From Eubacterium sp. (GTDB lineage: Bacteria; Bacillota; Clostridia; Lachnospirales; Lachnospiraceae): a DNA stretch of 47,307 bases. Under the pieces are notes generated by a model. It saw only the letters and a program-made list of their open reading frames with translations, had not been told where the DNA came from and ran no database searches. A program made the translations under genes and the position numbers. The DNA lies in assembly GCA_016280325.1 (NCBI GenBank), contig JAEEGM010000056.1:1-47307 (forward strand). Reading direction: 5' to 3'. Shown here in pieces: positions 1-11,051 of the stretch; the stretch's first letter is position 1; every line of letters starts with the position of its first letter.

Positions 1-785
1 GCTTCTCCTATAAATGGAATATGGGATGGATGAACGACTTCCTCGAGTACATCAAGCTCGATCCGTATTTCAAGCAGTTCCATCACGATCAGCTTTGCTT
101 CTCGATTGCGTACTATCTGTCGGAACGGTACATTCTGGTGCTGTCCCACGACGAGGTGGTACACGGGAAGTGCTCCATGTGGGGAAAAATGCCCGGACTC
201 GAGGGCGACAAGTTCGCCGCGCTCCGAGCGTCCTACGGATACATGTACGGGCATCCCGGCAAGAAGCTGCTCTTCATGGGACAGGAGTTCGCGCAACGCC
301 GCGAGTGGGCAGAGTTCAGAAGTCTGGACTGGTTCCTGCTTGAGGATGAAAGACATAAAAAAATGCAGGATTATGTGCGTGAGCTGAATGCACTGTACAC
401 CGGACATGACGCGCTGTATTACAACGATTATGATGTGATGGGCTTCGAGTGGATGGATTGTCAGAGACCGCAGACCAGTACGGTTTCCTTCATCCGACGA
501 GGAAAGTCAGCGAGAAAGCAGTTGCTTTTCATCGTAAACTTCACTCCGGTAGCCCATACCAAGTATCGATGCAAGGCTCCTTGCAGAGGTAAGTTTAAGG
601 AGATCCTGAATTCCGATGAGGAACGCTTCGGAGGACAGGGACGCATTAATTCCACTCCGATTACAGCCGAGCAGGCCCGTGTCAAGGACAGCAAGGGCAG
701 AGAGATCGACGGCTATGAGATAGAACTCTATCTGGCACCGCTAACAACGATTGTGCTGGAATATGATTACAAGGAGGATAAATAA
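1..785 (+). CDS. glgB: 1,4-alpha-glucan branching enzyme, C-terminal part (5'-truncated by window; frame continues upstream from nt 3)
   Basis: In-frame read FSYKWNMGWMNDFLEYIKLDP...LSHDEVVHGKCSMWGKMPG carries the conserved GlgB (GH13) signature. Confidence 0.95.
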   Translation, partial: FSYKWNMGWMNDFLEYIKLDPYFKQFHHDQLCFSIAYYLSERYILVLSHDEVVHGKCSMWGKMPGLEGDKFAALRASYGYMYGHPGKKLLFMGQEFAQRREWAEFRSLDWFLLEDERHKKMQDYVRELNALYTGHDALYYNDYDVMGFEWMDCQRPQTSTVSFIRRGKSARKQLLFIVNFTPVAHTKYRCKAPCRGKFKEILNSDEERFGGQGRINSTPITAEQARVKDSKGREIDGYEIELYLAPLTTIVLEYDYKEDK

Positions 786-2822
786 ATGGCAAAGGATACG
801 AAAGCAAAGGAAACAAAGAAGGGAATGTTTCAGAGTGTCAAGTTTCGACTGATGCTGATCGTCGTTCTGATCATGGCTGTGCCTCTGATCTCAACGATCC
901 TGATCAGTTATTTCACATCTCATTCTTCGGCGGTTGATAACATGCTGGAGATGAACGCGGAGCAGGCTAAACTTGTATGTCAGAACCTCAACTCCATTGT
1001 CATGCAGAACAAACAGGTACTGCAGACAACAGCAAACTCCGTATCGGCGAAAAAAGTCCTTAAGGGCGAGCTTGATGTGGAAAGTGTGAACGCGTGGCTG
1101 AAGAGGACCGATGAGGAAGTGGGTGACGGCAATGTGCTCGCCATCGCTGATGTCAACGGTGAGCAGATCGCCAAGTCTGAGGGTGACCTTGTAAACGTCG
1201 GTGACCGTGAGTATTTCCAGAAGGCGAAGGAGACGGGAAAATTCTTCATATCGGAACAGAATATTTCTAAATCTAACGGAAAACGAATCTGTACCTTTAT
1301 CTATCCGGTCTTTGATGACGACGAGAAGACCTTTATCGGTACGGTGCAGCGTAACTACACACTGGATTATCTGACAGATATCGTTAAGGGCGAGAAGACC
1401 GGTGAAAAGCAGGATATCTTCGTCGGGGATAATAACGGTGATGTAATGGCTCATACCTCGATGGATCTGAATACCGGAGAGGCAACCAACTTTGCTTCGC
1501 AGCAGTGGTATACGGCTTCCCGAGACAATGCGACTGCAACCGGAACCTACAATTCGGAGTTCAACGGTGGTGACTGGTGTATCTCGTATGCCCGTGAGGA
1601 AGTGACCGGGTGGACAACGGTTATTGCGACAGATACGAGTGAGGCGTTGGCAAATGCCAACAAGATGCTTCTCATCATCGTGATTATCGGTGTGGTTATG
1701 CTGGTAGCTGCAGTTCTGATTGCGGTACTTCTGGCATTCTCCTTCACCAAGCCGATCCTGGCGGTGAATGAGTCGATCAACCATCTGGCGGTTGGTGAAT
1801 TCGAGGCGCTGGAGGATAGGAAGCTTCTGAGACGTAAGGATGAGTTTGGTGATATTGTTCGTAATATCAATCAGTTGATCGCGAAACTGACAAAGGTGGT
1901 CGAGAATATCAAGGATGCTTCGCTGACGGTAACGCAGCAGTCCGGAGATCTGTCTGAGACATCGACGCAGATTGCCGAGACGACACAGGAGATGGCAAAC
2001 GCTGTTTCCGATATCGCACAGGGGGCAACGAATCAGGCGGGTACCGTCGAGAGTGCCAGCGAGAATGTCGGAGCGCTTTCCACTGCGATCCAGAATGTGG
2101 CGGACAACGCGGAGAGCCTTGCGACCGAGGCCAAGGATATGAACGAAGCCAGCCAGTCTTCGGCTGAGGCGCTTCGTCAGCTGGCCGGCAACATGACAAC
2201 GATGGAGAGCTCGGTAGCGGATATCACAGAGACCATGAAGGCGACGAACGCTGCCGTTCAGAACGTAAATGAGAAGGTAGACGGCATCACATCGATCGCC
2301 TCCCAGACCAATCTTCTCGCACTGAATGCTTCGATCGAGGCAGCACGTGCCGGAGAGGCAGGCAAGGGCTTCGCGGTCGTTGCCGAGGAGATCGGACAGC
2401 TGGCTACGCAGTCGGCTACGACAGCGGCTGAGATCCGTGAGGAGATGGAGAATCTTCTTCGTCAGGCACAGGCTGCGATCGAAAAGACCAATGAGGTTTC
2501 CGAGATCCGTACCAACGTTAACGAAGTTTTGGAGAATACAGTTGAGAAGATCAATGCCCTGATCGAAGATGTGGGCGATGCGGTCAGCGGTGTCGAGACC
2601 ATCTCGAGACTTACCGTTGATTGCGATGCTTCCAAGATTGAGATTGTTGATGCGATGACTTCACTGTCATCCCTGTCTGAGGAAAATGCCGCATCGACCG
2701 AGCAGACTTCGGCTTCGATGCACGAACTGGAGGCAACCATCTCTACGCTGAGTGAGTCGGCGAAGAGCCTGAGTGAGGTTGCTGAGCAGTTGAATGAGGA
2801 TCTGGAATTCTTCAAGATCTGA
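786..2822 (+). CDS. Methyl-accepting chemotaxis protein (dCache-like sensor, HAMP, MCP signalling domain)
   Basis: N-terminal TM, periplasmic sensor, second TM, HAMP, hairpin-tip motif [42 protein letters not shown] aaggagg. Confidence 0.95.
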   Translation: MAKDTKAKETKKGMFQSVKFRLMLIVVLIMAVPLISTILISYFTSHSSAVDNMLEMNAEQAKLVCQNLNSIVMQNKQVLQTTANSVSAKKVLKGELDVESVNAWLKRTDEEVGDGNVLAIADVNGEQIAKSEGDLVNVGDREYFQKAKETGKFFISEQNISKSNGKRICTFIYPVFDDDEKTFIGTVQRNYTLDYLTDIVKGEKTGEKQDIFVGDNNGDVMAHTSMDLNTGEATNFASQQWYTASRDNATATGTYNSEFNGGDWCISYAREEVTGWTTVIATDTSEALANANKMLLIIVIIGVVMLVAAVLIAVLLAFSFTKPILAVNESINHLAVGEFEALEDRKLLRRKDEFGDIVRNINQLIAKLTKVVENIKDASLTVTQQSGDLSETSTQIAETTQEMANAVSDIAQGATNQAGTVESASENVGALSTAIQNVADNAESLATEAKDMNEASQSSAEALRQLAGNMTTMESSVADITETMKATNAAVQNVNEKVDGITSIASQTNLLALNASIEAARAGEAGKGFAVVAEEIGQLATQSATTAAEIREEMENLLRQAQAAIEKTNEVSEIRTNVNEVLENTVEKINALIEDVGDAVSGVETISRLTVDCDASKIEIVDAMTSLSSLSEENAASTEQTSASMHELEATISTLSESAKSLSEVAEQLNEDLEFFKI

Positions 2823-2904
2823 TAGAAAAATGTGCGCGGTGATCTGCGAGTAGGGGTGTGAAGCAGTCGGCCCGTACAGCGATTACTGTGTTGTGAATTA
2901 AGAA

Positions 2905-2941
2905 CTAAGGGAAGCACGGGCGTGGTCCGTGTTTCCCTTAG
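2905..2941 (+). terminator. Long near-perfect hairpin after the MCP gene (no clear U-tract)
   Basis: CTAAGGGAAGCACGGgcgtggtCCGTGTTTCCCTTAG. Confidence 0.5.
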
Positions 2942-2975
2942 TCAGTTAGATGAATTGTTTTAGGGAGACTGGGAT

Positions 2976-4955
2976 ATGGGCATACGGGCAACCGGCGGAA
3001 AAAAACGTCGACCTGTCGTGGGGATCATGACAGGTAGTTTGCATACGGAGAACTCCAGTAAGATCGGTTCCGCGATCAGTGAATTTTTCGAAAAAAAAGA
3101 CGTAGATGTCCGCCTGTATCAGGGGCTGGACGCGAAGCGTTATTTGGATGCCGGTGTGTATCTGGACAAGGGGTTTGATTATCATTATTACTCGTTGTTC
3201 GGTTACAGCAAGTTTGATGAGCCGGATATTCTTATCATTTCTTTTGGCACGATTTCCGCGGTAGTGGATCCACTGTCGCTGCAGGATTTTTTGTCGCGCC
3301 TTCCGGATGTTCCGGTGGTTATTTTGGAGGACGATACCGATATCCCGAATGGAATACATGTTACCATAGACAATTATCAGGGGATGAAAGCGTGTGTGGA
3401 GCACCTGATCGATGTGCATCACTATCGTGACATCCTTTTTGTGTCCGGGCCGAAAGGAGTACCGGATGCCTGTGTCAGACTGCGTGCGTTTCAGGATGTG
3501 ATGGCCGATCATGGTCTGTCGATCCCGGAGGAGCGTATCATATACGGAGACTTTACGGAGAATGTCACCAAGTTGGTGGAGGAGGCGATCGCGCAAGGCG
3601 GAATGCCGGAAGCCATCGCCTGTGCGAATGACGACATGGCGAAGGGGGCCTACCGTGTCGTGAAGGCCCATGGCAAGACGCCGGGAGTGGATGTGGCGAT
3701 CACCGGTTTTGACAACATCCCGACTTCGGCTTTTATGGATCCGCCGTTGGCGACGGTGTATCAGAACTTCCGTGAGGTGTCCAAGACGGCAGTGGAAAAA
3801 GCGCTGTCATTTTTCTCGAAGGACGGAGGATTTACGACCTGTAAGTTGCCCGCGAAGTTCCTTGCGCGTCCCTCCTGCGGATGTAAGACGCCGGAGAAAG
3901 ATGAAGAGAACGGACAGGTCGATCCCTTTACGGATAAGATTGAGAGGCAGCGTGTGATCGACGAGTTGAAAGTCGACAATATCACGAGTTCGCTGCTTAT
4001 CCGCAATCTGTTTACCGAGGATATCACGATGTCCGGATTTTTCGAAAATCTCGGACGACAGCTGGCACTCCTAAGTACGAGACGGTCGTATATCTGTCTG
4101 CTGGGTGAGCCGAAAAAGATCGATGAGCGCGACAAGATGTTTACGCCGGAGACGATGTATATGCATCTGTATCAGGAGGGCGTCTCGATCGTTTCCTACG
4201 ATGAAGGGGAGGCGCCGATCATCTATCCGGGTGATCTTGCGGCTTACAACACCGGAGAGGAAAAAACGCAGATGGCGACATTTTTGCTCTTCTACGGAGA
4301 TATCCATTACGGAATCTTCTGTGTGGAGTTAAAGACCAGTCAGATGCTGTTCTATTATACACTTTCATTGGAGATCGGAAGCTCGCTTCGGTATCTCTAT
4401 CTGGCGCTGGATCAGAAAAAGACGCTGCAGGTGCTGAGGGAGAAAAATCAGATCCTTGACTATACGGCGAGTCACGATCCGCTGACAGGGTATCTGAACC
4501 GTGCCGGCGTGATGGCGGAGTCCTTCGCGTATATGCATCAGTTCAGGACCGGGTCGCACTTTGTGGCAGTGATGGCGGATCTGGATCATCTGAAGCAGAT
4601 CAACGACACCTTCGGTCACGATGCCGGGGATGACGCGATCTGTACAGCAGCGAAGGCACTGGCAGCCGCGCTTCCGGAAGGAGCACCGCTCGGACGTACC
4701 GGTGGGGATGAGTTTACTTGTATTTTTGAGTGCAGTAAGGACGCGGAGGCGGAGATTCATCGGTTCCGAACCAGGGTAAAGGCGTATTGCAGAAATGAAG
4801 ATGAGAATGGAGACAGGCCGTATTATATCGGAGTTTCGATCGGATGCTTTGAATTTGCGATGGGTGAGGAGATCGATCTGACGGCGGTGTTGAAGGCGGC
4901 GGACGAAGGCCTGTATGATGCGAAAAAAGCACGACGCGAGTCGGTTATAAAATAA
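2976..4955 (+). CDS. Cytoplasmic LacI/GalR-type ligand-binding domain fused to a GGDEF diguanylate cyclase
   Basis: RPVVGIMTGSLHTENSSK...ITGFDNIPTSAFMDPPLATVYQ (Peripla_BP_3-like) then SHDPLTGYLNRAG...LGRTGGDEF; no TM segment or HTH apparent. Confidence 0.88.
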   Translation: MGIRATGGKKRRPVVGIMTGSLHTENSSKIGSAISEFFEKKDVDVRLYQGLDAKRYLDAGVYLDKGFDYHYYSLFGYSKFDEPDILIISFGTISAVVDPLSLQDFLSRLPDVPVVILEDDTDIPNGIHVTIDNYQGMKACVEHLIDVHHYRDILFVSGPKGVPDACVRLRAFQDVMADHGLSIPEERIIYGDFTENVTKLVEEAIAQGGMPEAIACANDDMAKGAYRVVKAHGKTPGVDVAITGFDNIPTSAFMDPPLATVYQNFREVSKTAVEKALSFFSKDGGFTTCKLPAKFLARPSCGCKTPEKDEENGQVDPFTDKIERQRVIDELKVDNITSSLLIRNLFTEDITMSGFFENLGRQLALLSTRRSYICLLGEPKKIDERDKMFTPETMYMHLYQEGVSIVSYDEGEAPIIYPGDLAAYNTGEEKTQMATFLLFYGDIHYGIFCVELKTSQMLFYYTLSLEIGSSLRYLYLALDQKKTLQVLREKNQILDYTASHDPLTGYLNRAGVMAESFAYMHQFRTGSHFVAVMADLDHLKQINDTFGHDAGDDAICTAAKALAAALPEGAPLGRTGGDEFTCIFECSKDAEAEIHRFRTRVKAYCRNEDENGDRPYYIGVSIGCFEFAMGEEIDLTAVLKAADEGLYDAKKARRESVIK

Positions 4956-5024
4956 TGGATGGAGCGATCCTAATGTGATCGTGCTTCAATCCCGAGCAAA
5001 CTTATTATTTTTTAGGAGGACCGA

Positions 5025-7352
5025 ATGAAAAACTATTACTTACGCAAACTGATGGCAGGGATGTTGATCCTTACACTGATGATATCCTTAACTGCCTGCG
5101 GGAAAAAAGAAGAGAACAACGGAGCGGCGAGTGGATCGGCTGCGAGTGGTGGCGCTGTGAGCGAGGCGGCAGCGGAGCCGGAAGCGACCGAGGAACCGGT
5201 TGATGACGGCAACCTGATCGAGGACGGTGGCTTTGATAACGGTACGGCATGGGCCGTGTTCTCAACGAACGGCGGCAGTGGCTCGACTTCCGTCGAGAGC
5301 GGCGAGATGCACGTATCCGTCCGTGACACCGGTGACGTGGAGCACGGTGTGCAGACGTACTATGATGGCTTTTCCATAAGCGAGGGAGCGGAGTATGAGT
5401 TCTCCTTTGACGCGCGTTCCAACGTGGAGCGCACGATAGCGGCCCGCATTCAGATCAACGGAAGCGACTACCACGCATACTTCGAGGAGCATGTAGGACT
5501 GACGACGGAGATGAAGAATTATTCCTTTACGTTCAAGATGAAGGAGGCTTCCGATCCGGCACCGCGTCTGTGCTTCAATGTGGGAACGCAGGATGCGGAC
5601 GGCAAGCATTACACAGACAATGATCTTTACTTCGATAATATAAAGCTGATCGTCAAGGACGATTCCGGTGCCGTGGCGGTGGCCGAGGATGAGGACAAGA
5701 CCGGTATCCGTGTTAACCAGGTCGGATATCTTCCGAACGGTTGGATGAAAGCGATTCTTGCCGATGTGGCGACCGACTCGAAGACCTTCAAACTGGTTCA
5801 GCTCGAGAGCGGCGGAGAGAAGGAGATCACGATCGGAGATGATGTTTCTCCGATTACCAACGACTATGCCGGCGAGACGGATCTGCCGATCGACTTCACT
5901 TCGATGTCCGAGATTCCGCGGAGCGGTAAGTACAAACTGGTTGCTGAGGACGGCACGGAGAGTCCGGTATTTACGATCAGTGATAAGGTTTATGATAAGC
6001 TGATCAAGAGTACGGTAAAAATGCTTTACATGGCACGCTGCGGATGTGCTTTGGATAAAAAATACGGTGGTAAATATGCGCATAAAAAATGCCATACGAA
6101 AAAGGCATATTTATACTGGGATGAAGACACCAAGATCGATGTGAGCGGTGGTTGGCATGATGCCGGCGACTACGGAAGATACGTTGTTTCCGGCGCCAAG
6201 GCGGCAGCGGATCTGTTGCTTGCGTACGACAATTATAAGGACAAAAAGATTATCGATAATGTCGGTACACCGCAGAGCGGAGACGGTGTTGATGACCTGT
6301 TACAGGAAGCAAAATACGAACTGGATTGGTTGTTAAAAATGCAGTCTGGAAACGGACTGGTTTATCACAAAGTAACGTGCTTGAACTTCCCGGGAACCGT
6401 AATGCCGGAGGATGAGACCGAGCCACTTGTCATCTCCTACACCTCGACACCGGCAACGGCAGACTTTGTAGCGGTAATGAGTCTGGCTGCACGTATTTTC
6501 GGAAACACTAAGAATGCGACATTGAAAAACGCGGCCAAGAAGTATCTCAAAGCAGCGAAGAAGTCCTGGAAGTATCTGGCGAAGAATCCGAAGGTAAAGA
6601 ATCACGCGAATCCGCCGGAGATCGTGACCGGTGAGTATCCGGATACCGAGGACCGCGACGAACGCTTCTGGGCAGCTGCTGAGTTGTTCCGTACGACCGG
6701 GGACAAATCCCTGATCTCTTTTATGAACGAGTATGCTGACTCGCAGAGAAACCTGAAGGGACTCGGTTGGCTGGATTGCGGATGCTACGGATCCTTTGCC
6801 GCGCTGATGAATAAGAACCTGAAAAAGCAGGCAGCAGATACCTATGCCAAGATCGAGAAGGGCTTCAACGCAATCGTGGAGGAAGCTAAGGCTACCTGTG
6901 ACTCCGCTCCATACGGGATCAACCGTACCGAGGAATACGAATGGGGTTCCAATATGGGAATCGCGAATGACGGCATGATGTTCCTCATGGCAGATATCAT
7001 AGCCGGTAAGAAGGCAACGGACTACGATGATTACGCGCAGAATCAGCTCGATTACCTCTTGGGTAAGAACCCGACCGGCTACTGCTTCGTGACCGGATTC
7101 GGTACGAAGTCGCCGAAGAGCCCGCATCATCGTCCGTCACAGTTCAAGAAAAAGGCGGAGCCCGGTATGCTTGTCGGTGGTGTTGACAGCGGTCTCGACG
7201 ATCCGTATACGCAAAACGTTCTGAAGGATACACCGCTTGCGAGACGCTACGCGGATGTCGATCAGAGTTATTCGACCAATGAGGTCTGCGTCTACTGGAA
7301 CTCGCCGCTGGTATTTTTGCTGACGATATATACGAAGCTGATGGATAACTGA
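5025..7352 (+). CDS. Lipoprotein GH9 endoglucanase with N-terminal CBM4/9-like and CelD_N Ig-like domains
   Basis: Lipobox ...LTACGKK; CBM4/9-like NLIEDGGFDNGTAW...; IRVNQVGYLPNGWMKA; GH9 motifs VSGGWHDAGDYGRYV and DVDQSYSTNEVCVYWNSPLVFLL. Confidence 0.93.
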   Translation: MKNYYLRKLMAGMLILTLMISLTACGKKEENNGAASGSAASGGAVSEAAAEPEATEEPVDDGNLIEDGGFDNGTAWAVFSTNGGSGSTSVESGEMHVSVRDTGDVEHGVQTYYDGFSISEGAEYEFSFDARSNVERTIAARIQINGSDYHAYFEEHVGLTTEMKNYSFTFKMKEASDPAPRLCFNVGTQDADGKHYTDNDLYFDNIKLIVKDDSGAVAVAEDEDKTGIRVNQVGYLPNGWMKAILADVATDSKTFKLVQLESGGEKEITIGDDVSPITNDYAGETDLPIDFTSMSEIPRSGKYKLVAEDGTESPVFTISDKVYDKLIKSTVKMLYMARCGCALDKKYGGKYAHKKCHTKKAYLYWDEDTKIDVSGGWHDAGDYGRYVVSGAKAAADLLLAYDNYKDKKIIDNVGTPQSGDGVDDLLQEAKYELDWLLKMQSGNGLVYHKVTCLNFPGTVMPEDETEPLVISYTSTPATADFVAVMSLAARIFGNTKNATLKNAAKKYLKAAKKSWKYLAKNPKVKNHANPPEIVTGEYPDTEDRDERFWAAAELFRTTGDKSLISFMNEYADSQRNLKGLGWLDCGCYGSFAALMNKNLKKQAADTYAKIEKGFNAIVEEAKATCDSAPYGINRTEEYEWGSNMGIANDGMMFLMADIIAGKKATDYDDYAQNQLDYLLGKNPTGYCFVTGFGTKSPKSPHHRPSQFKKKAEPGMLVGGVDSGLDDPYTQNVLKDTPLARRYADVDQSYSTNEVCVYWNSPLVFLLTIYTKLMDN

Positions 7353-7374
7353 TTACATGGGAATGTGAGTAAAC

Positions 7375-8598
7375 ATGAAGTTTTTGCACACGTCGGACTG
7401 GCACCTCGGTCGCGTATCGGAAAACAAGGATTCGTTATACGAGGATCAGAAGTTCATGCTGGAGAGAATCCGCGAGGTTGCGGAAAAGGAACAGGTGGAT
7501 GGTGTCCTTTTAGCCGGTGACATCCTCGATAAGAGCGTCGCGGCGAAGGAGGCACTGTCTCTCTGGGACGAAGCGACCTATGAGATTTGTAAGGGACTCG
7601 GCATCCCGATCTATGCGATTGCCGGCAACCACGACGGCGCGGAGCGTCTCTCCGTCCACGATCGGCTACTGCAGAACGGCGGACTATACATTGCCGGGAT
7701 GCTGGAGGCTGAGCCGCATCGGATCCAAGTGGACGGTGTGAGTATATTTTTATTGCCGTGGATCACGACAGAGCAGGTGCGCGCCGTCTATCCGGAGAAA
7801 GCCGAAGAGATCAAAACGATGGAGGACGCCTACCGGGTGGTGCTCGATGACTATCGTTCACGGTTTATACAGGGCGAGAAAAATATCCTCGTGTCACATA
7901 GCTTTGTGCTCGGTGGTACGACGTCGGTCAGTGACCAGGCGGCGGAGCTCGGCCTGGCGACGCAGGTGGGGACGGGCCTTTTTGATGGATTTGATTATGT
8001 GGCGCTCGGGCACCTTCACGGACCGCAGCGTATCACCGACAAGATGTATTACAGCGGTACGCCAATGGCGTACTCGTTCGGACGTGAGGAAAGTCAGGAA
8101 AAATCAGTAATTATTTATGACACGGAAGCGGATGAAGATGATAGGATCCGATTTGTTCCATTGAAGCAGAGACATGCGCGTCTGACCTTGACGGGGACAT
8201 TTGATGAATTGATGAGTCGTGACGTAGATGTATTGATCGACGATGACACGAAAAAGAGAGTAAAAGCCTGCATGCCGGAGGATATGACGGAGACTGGCGA
8301 ATACATCGCGGATGGCTATCTGAAACTGGATGTCACGGATTGTTATATTGGTTATGAGGCGCGGGCGAAGCTGAGTACCGTGTACCCGTGCGCGCTCGTT
8401 TTTACCGGAACGGATTATACGGGAAAAGAGACGGTGGCGACAAGACTCAGCGCAAGCGAGTTGGCAGAGCTTGAGACGGAGCCGGCGAAACTCTTTGAGT
8501 CATACTTTACGGAAACCTTTGACCGAAAGCCGGATGATCATATCATGAAGATTTTTGAGGAGGCTATGCAGGCCTATGCGACGGGGGAGGCTGAATGA
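7375..8598 (+). CDS. sbcD: Exonuclease SbcCD, nuclease subunit D
   Basis: MKFLHTSDWHLGR...LLAGDILD...AGNHDGAERL...GHLHGPQ calcineurin-like metallophosphoesterase motifs. Confidence 0.95.
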   Translation: MKFLHTSDWHLGRVSENKDSLYEDQKFMLERIREVAEKEQVDGVLLAGDILDKSVAAKEALSLWDEATYEICKGLGIPIYAIAGNHDGAERLSVHDRLLQNGGLYIAGMLEAEPHRIQVDGVSIFLLPWITTEQVRAVYPEKAEEIKTMEDAYRVVLDDYRSRFIQGEKNILVSHSFVLGGTTSVSDQAAELGLATQVGTGLFDGFDYVALGHLHGPQRITDKMYYSGTPMAYSFGREESQEKSVIIYDTEADEDDRIRFVPLKQRHARLTLTGTFDELMSRDVDVLIDDDTKKRVKACMPEDMTETGEYIADGYLKLDVTDCYIGYEARAKLSTVYPCALVFTGTDYTGKETVATRLSASELAELETEPAKLFESYFTETFDRKPDDHIMKIFEEAMQAYATGEAE

Positions 8599-10994
8599 GA
8601 CCGATAGAGATAGAGTTTCAGGCGTTCGGCCCATATAAAAATGCCACGAAGGTGGACTTTGAATCGCTGACTGCGCAGGGGGTATTTTTGATCTGCGGCA
8701 ATACCGGCAGCGGGAAGACCACGATCCTTGATGCCATGATGTTCGCGCTGTACGGAGAGTGTACCAACAAAGGCCGTGGCGGACTGCACGAGATGCGTTG
8801 CTCATACGCGGAAAAAAGAGTGGCAACGGAGGTTCGTTTTGATTTTGAGCATAAAGGTGAGACCTATCGCTTCACGAGGCGTGTGACCAATGCGGGCGCA
8901 CCGACCGCGCAGGCGATGAAACAGGACGGGGACAACTGGGTACCGATGATCCAGAATCCCAACCCGTCCAATGTTGGCGACCTGTCTGAGAAGTTGATCG
9001 GACTGAATGCCGAACAGTTCCGTCAGGTGATCATCCTGCCGCAGGGGCAGTTTGAGAAACTGTTGACTGCGAAGGTGACAGATAAAGAAGCCATACTAAC
9101 GAAGATTTTTGATGCCGGCAAGTGGGATCGTATCATGGAGATTTTCAGTCGTTCGATCCACGACCGGGTGGCAGACCTGGAAGAAAAGAAAAAGCGAATA
9201 GAGCAGTCCCTGATGGAAGAGGATTGTGAGACGCTGGAGGAACTGGGCGAGAAAATACGGCACATCGAATCGGACAAAGAACAACAGAAAAAAGACTTTG
9301 AAACTTCCGATGTGAAAAAGCAGTTGGAGGAGTGGGAAAAACGGCTGACACTTCTCGAGCGTGTGAGTGAGCAGGAAGGGGAATTTCAAAAGCGAAAAGA
9401 AGCCAAAGAGAGGGCCTCTGAAGAGAAAAAGAACTGCGAAGAACAGAAGAAAGAAATACAGGAAAAAACTGCCCAACATAAAAAGAAAAAAGAAGAGATC
9501 GATAAGCAACAAACCACGAAAACAAAGTATGAAGAAAAGCGCGAGGACTATCGGAATATCGATCTTATTACCGAAGAATATAACGATAAAAATAGAGAAG
9601 CGGAAGCGGCTGCGGAAGCAGAAAAAAACACCAAAAACAAGTTAGAAAAAAAGAAAGAACGCACGGTTAAACTTCAGGAAGAAATGCGGGATATGAAAAC
9701 TCGCTATGACAAGTTGCAGACGCTCTACTGGTTCAGTGCCGTCGGTATGCTGAGAGAAGAGTTGAGAGACGGTGAAAGATGCAAGGTCTGCGGAGCGGTC
9801 TATCACGCTGACGAGGAACATGTGATGGAGGAGGATGCGGTCGGACCTGACGAACGGATCAGTCGCGAGCAACTCGAGGAGGAGAAAAAGAAGCTGGATG
9901 AAAAAGAAAAAGCCTTCCTCGACGAGACAGAAGCCTGTGAAAAGCTGAGAGAGGATCTGGAAGCGAAAAAAACGGCGACGTCGCAGTGTCGCGAAGCGTT
10001 GGCGGTTGCCGTGAACAAGCTGCAACTGACCAGGGAAAAGATGGTATCCGGCATTGAAACGCTGGAGGAACTTGAGCAGGCGATCGGAGGACTCGAAAAG
10101 CAGATTTCCGATTATGAAAAAGAGACTGAGCGACTCGCGGATGAAGAGCGTCACGTGCAGGATGCGTATCAAAAAGCCAATACCTCACTCGAATTAGCTG
10201 AGAAAGAGGTCGTCAAGGCGAAGGAATCGCTTGAAAAGACAACGAAGGAAGTGAAGCAGAGCCTGGCAGCGGACGGATGGGAATCGGAAGACCTGCCGGA
10301 CGTTGAGGAGATACAGGAGCGGATCGATGAATACGATGAGGCGATCCGAAAGCACACCGAGTCCATGGCGGTGATGGATGATCAGATCCGTCGGTTGACG
10401 GATAAGCATAAGGACCTCTCGAAAAAGGAAGAGGGCCTGTCGGAGGCACTTATCCGGGCAGAAGAGGATGCCGGGATTGCCAGGGAACTGAGAGGCGAGA
10501 CAAGCCTCGGCCTCAAGCGATATATATTAAGCGTGAAGTTTTCCACGGTTGTCAACGCGACGAATCAGATGCTTGCGAAAGCGCTGGGCGGAAGGTACCA
10601 TCTGTACTGTTCGGATGACAGGCAGAAAAACTCGCGAAAACTGGGTCTGAATCTGAAGGTGCTGGATAAGATGTCGGAGGATGAGGAAGGACGATTTGCG
10701 GATACGCTTTCCGGTGGAGAGAAATTCCTGGTTTCATTGGCGCTCGCGATTGGCATGTCGATGGCGGCTGGAAGCAGCGGAAACCCGATCGAGGCACTTT
10801 TTGTCGATGAGGGATTCGGGTCTCTCGATGCCAACGCGGTGACCGACGCAATGAAGATCCTGGAATACATACGGCAGTTCAACGCGGTGGTGGGGATTAT
10901 TTCCCATGTGGAACTTCTGCAGGAGAGGATCGCAACGAAACTCGTAGTGGAGGGTACCGAAGAAGGAAGCCGGATCCTTCAGACGATTGGATAA
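8595..10994 (+). CDS. sbcC: Exonuclease SbcCD, ATPase subunit C
   Basis: Walker A CGNTGSGKTTILDAMMFALYG; coiled coil with CxxC zinc hook (GERCKVCGAVY); signature TLSGGEKFLVSLALA; ATGA overlap with sbcD. Confidence 0.96.
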   Translation: MRPIEIEFQAFGPYKNATKVDFESLTAQGVFLICGNTGSGKTTILDAMMFALYGECTNKGRGGLHEMRCSYAEKRVATEVRFDFEHKGETYRFTRRVTNAGAPTAQAMKQDGDNWVPMIQNPNPSNVGDLSEKLIGLNAEQFRQVIILPQGQFEKLLTAKVTDKEAILTKIFDAGKWDRIMEIFSRSIHDRVADLEEKKKRIEQSLMEEDCETLEELGEKIRHIESDKEQQKKDFETSDVKKQLEEWEKRLTLLERVSEQEGEFQKRKEAKERASEEKKNCEEQKKEIQEKTAQHKKKKEEIDKQQTTKTKYEEKREDYRNIDLITEEYNDKNREAEAAAEAEKNTKNKLEKKKERTVKLQEEMRDMKTRYDKLQTLYWFSAVGMLREELRDGERCKVCGAVYHADEEHVMEEDAVGPDERISREQLEEEKKKLDEKEKAFLDETEACEKLREDLEAKKTATSQCREALAVAVNKLQLTREKMVSGIETLEELEQAIGGLEKQISDYEKETERLADEERHVQDAYQKANTSLELAEKEVVKAKESLEKTTKEVKQSLAADGWESEDLPDVEEIQERIDEYDEAIRKHTESMAVMDDQIRRLTDKHKDLSKKEEGLSEALIRAEEDAGIARELRGETSLGLKRYILSVKFSTVVNATNQMLAKALGGRYHLYCSDDRQKNSRKLGLNLKVLDKMSEDEEGRFADTLSGGEKFLVSLALAIGMSMAAGSSGNPIEALFVDEGFGSLDANAVTDAMKILEYIRQFNAVVGIISHVELLQERIATKLVVEGTEEGSRILQTIG

Positions 10995-11051
10995 GGGTTC
11001 TTGAAAGGATAGCGACATTTTAAATACAGACTTGAACGAAGGGAGTAACAG

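Noticed and set aside
891-1784. 297-aa minus-strand ORF inside the MCP gene
   Set aside because: Antisense shadow ORF; the MCP frame is unambiguous.
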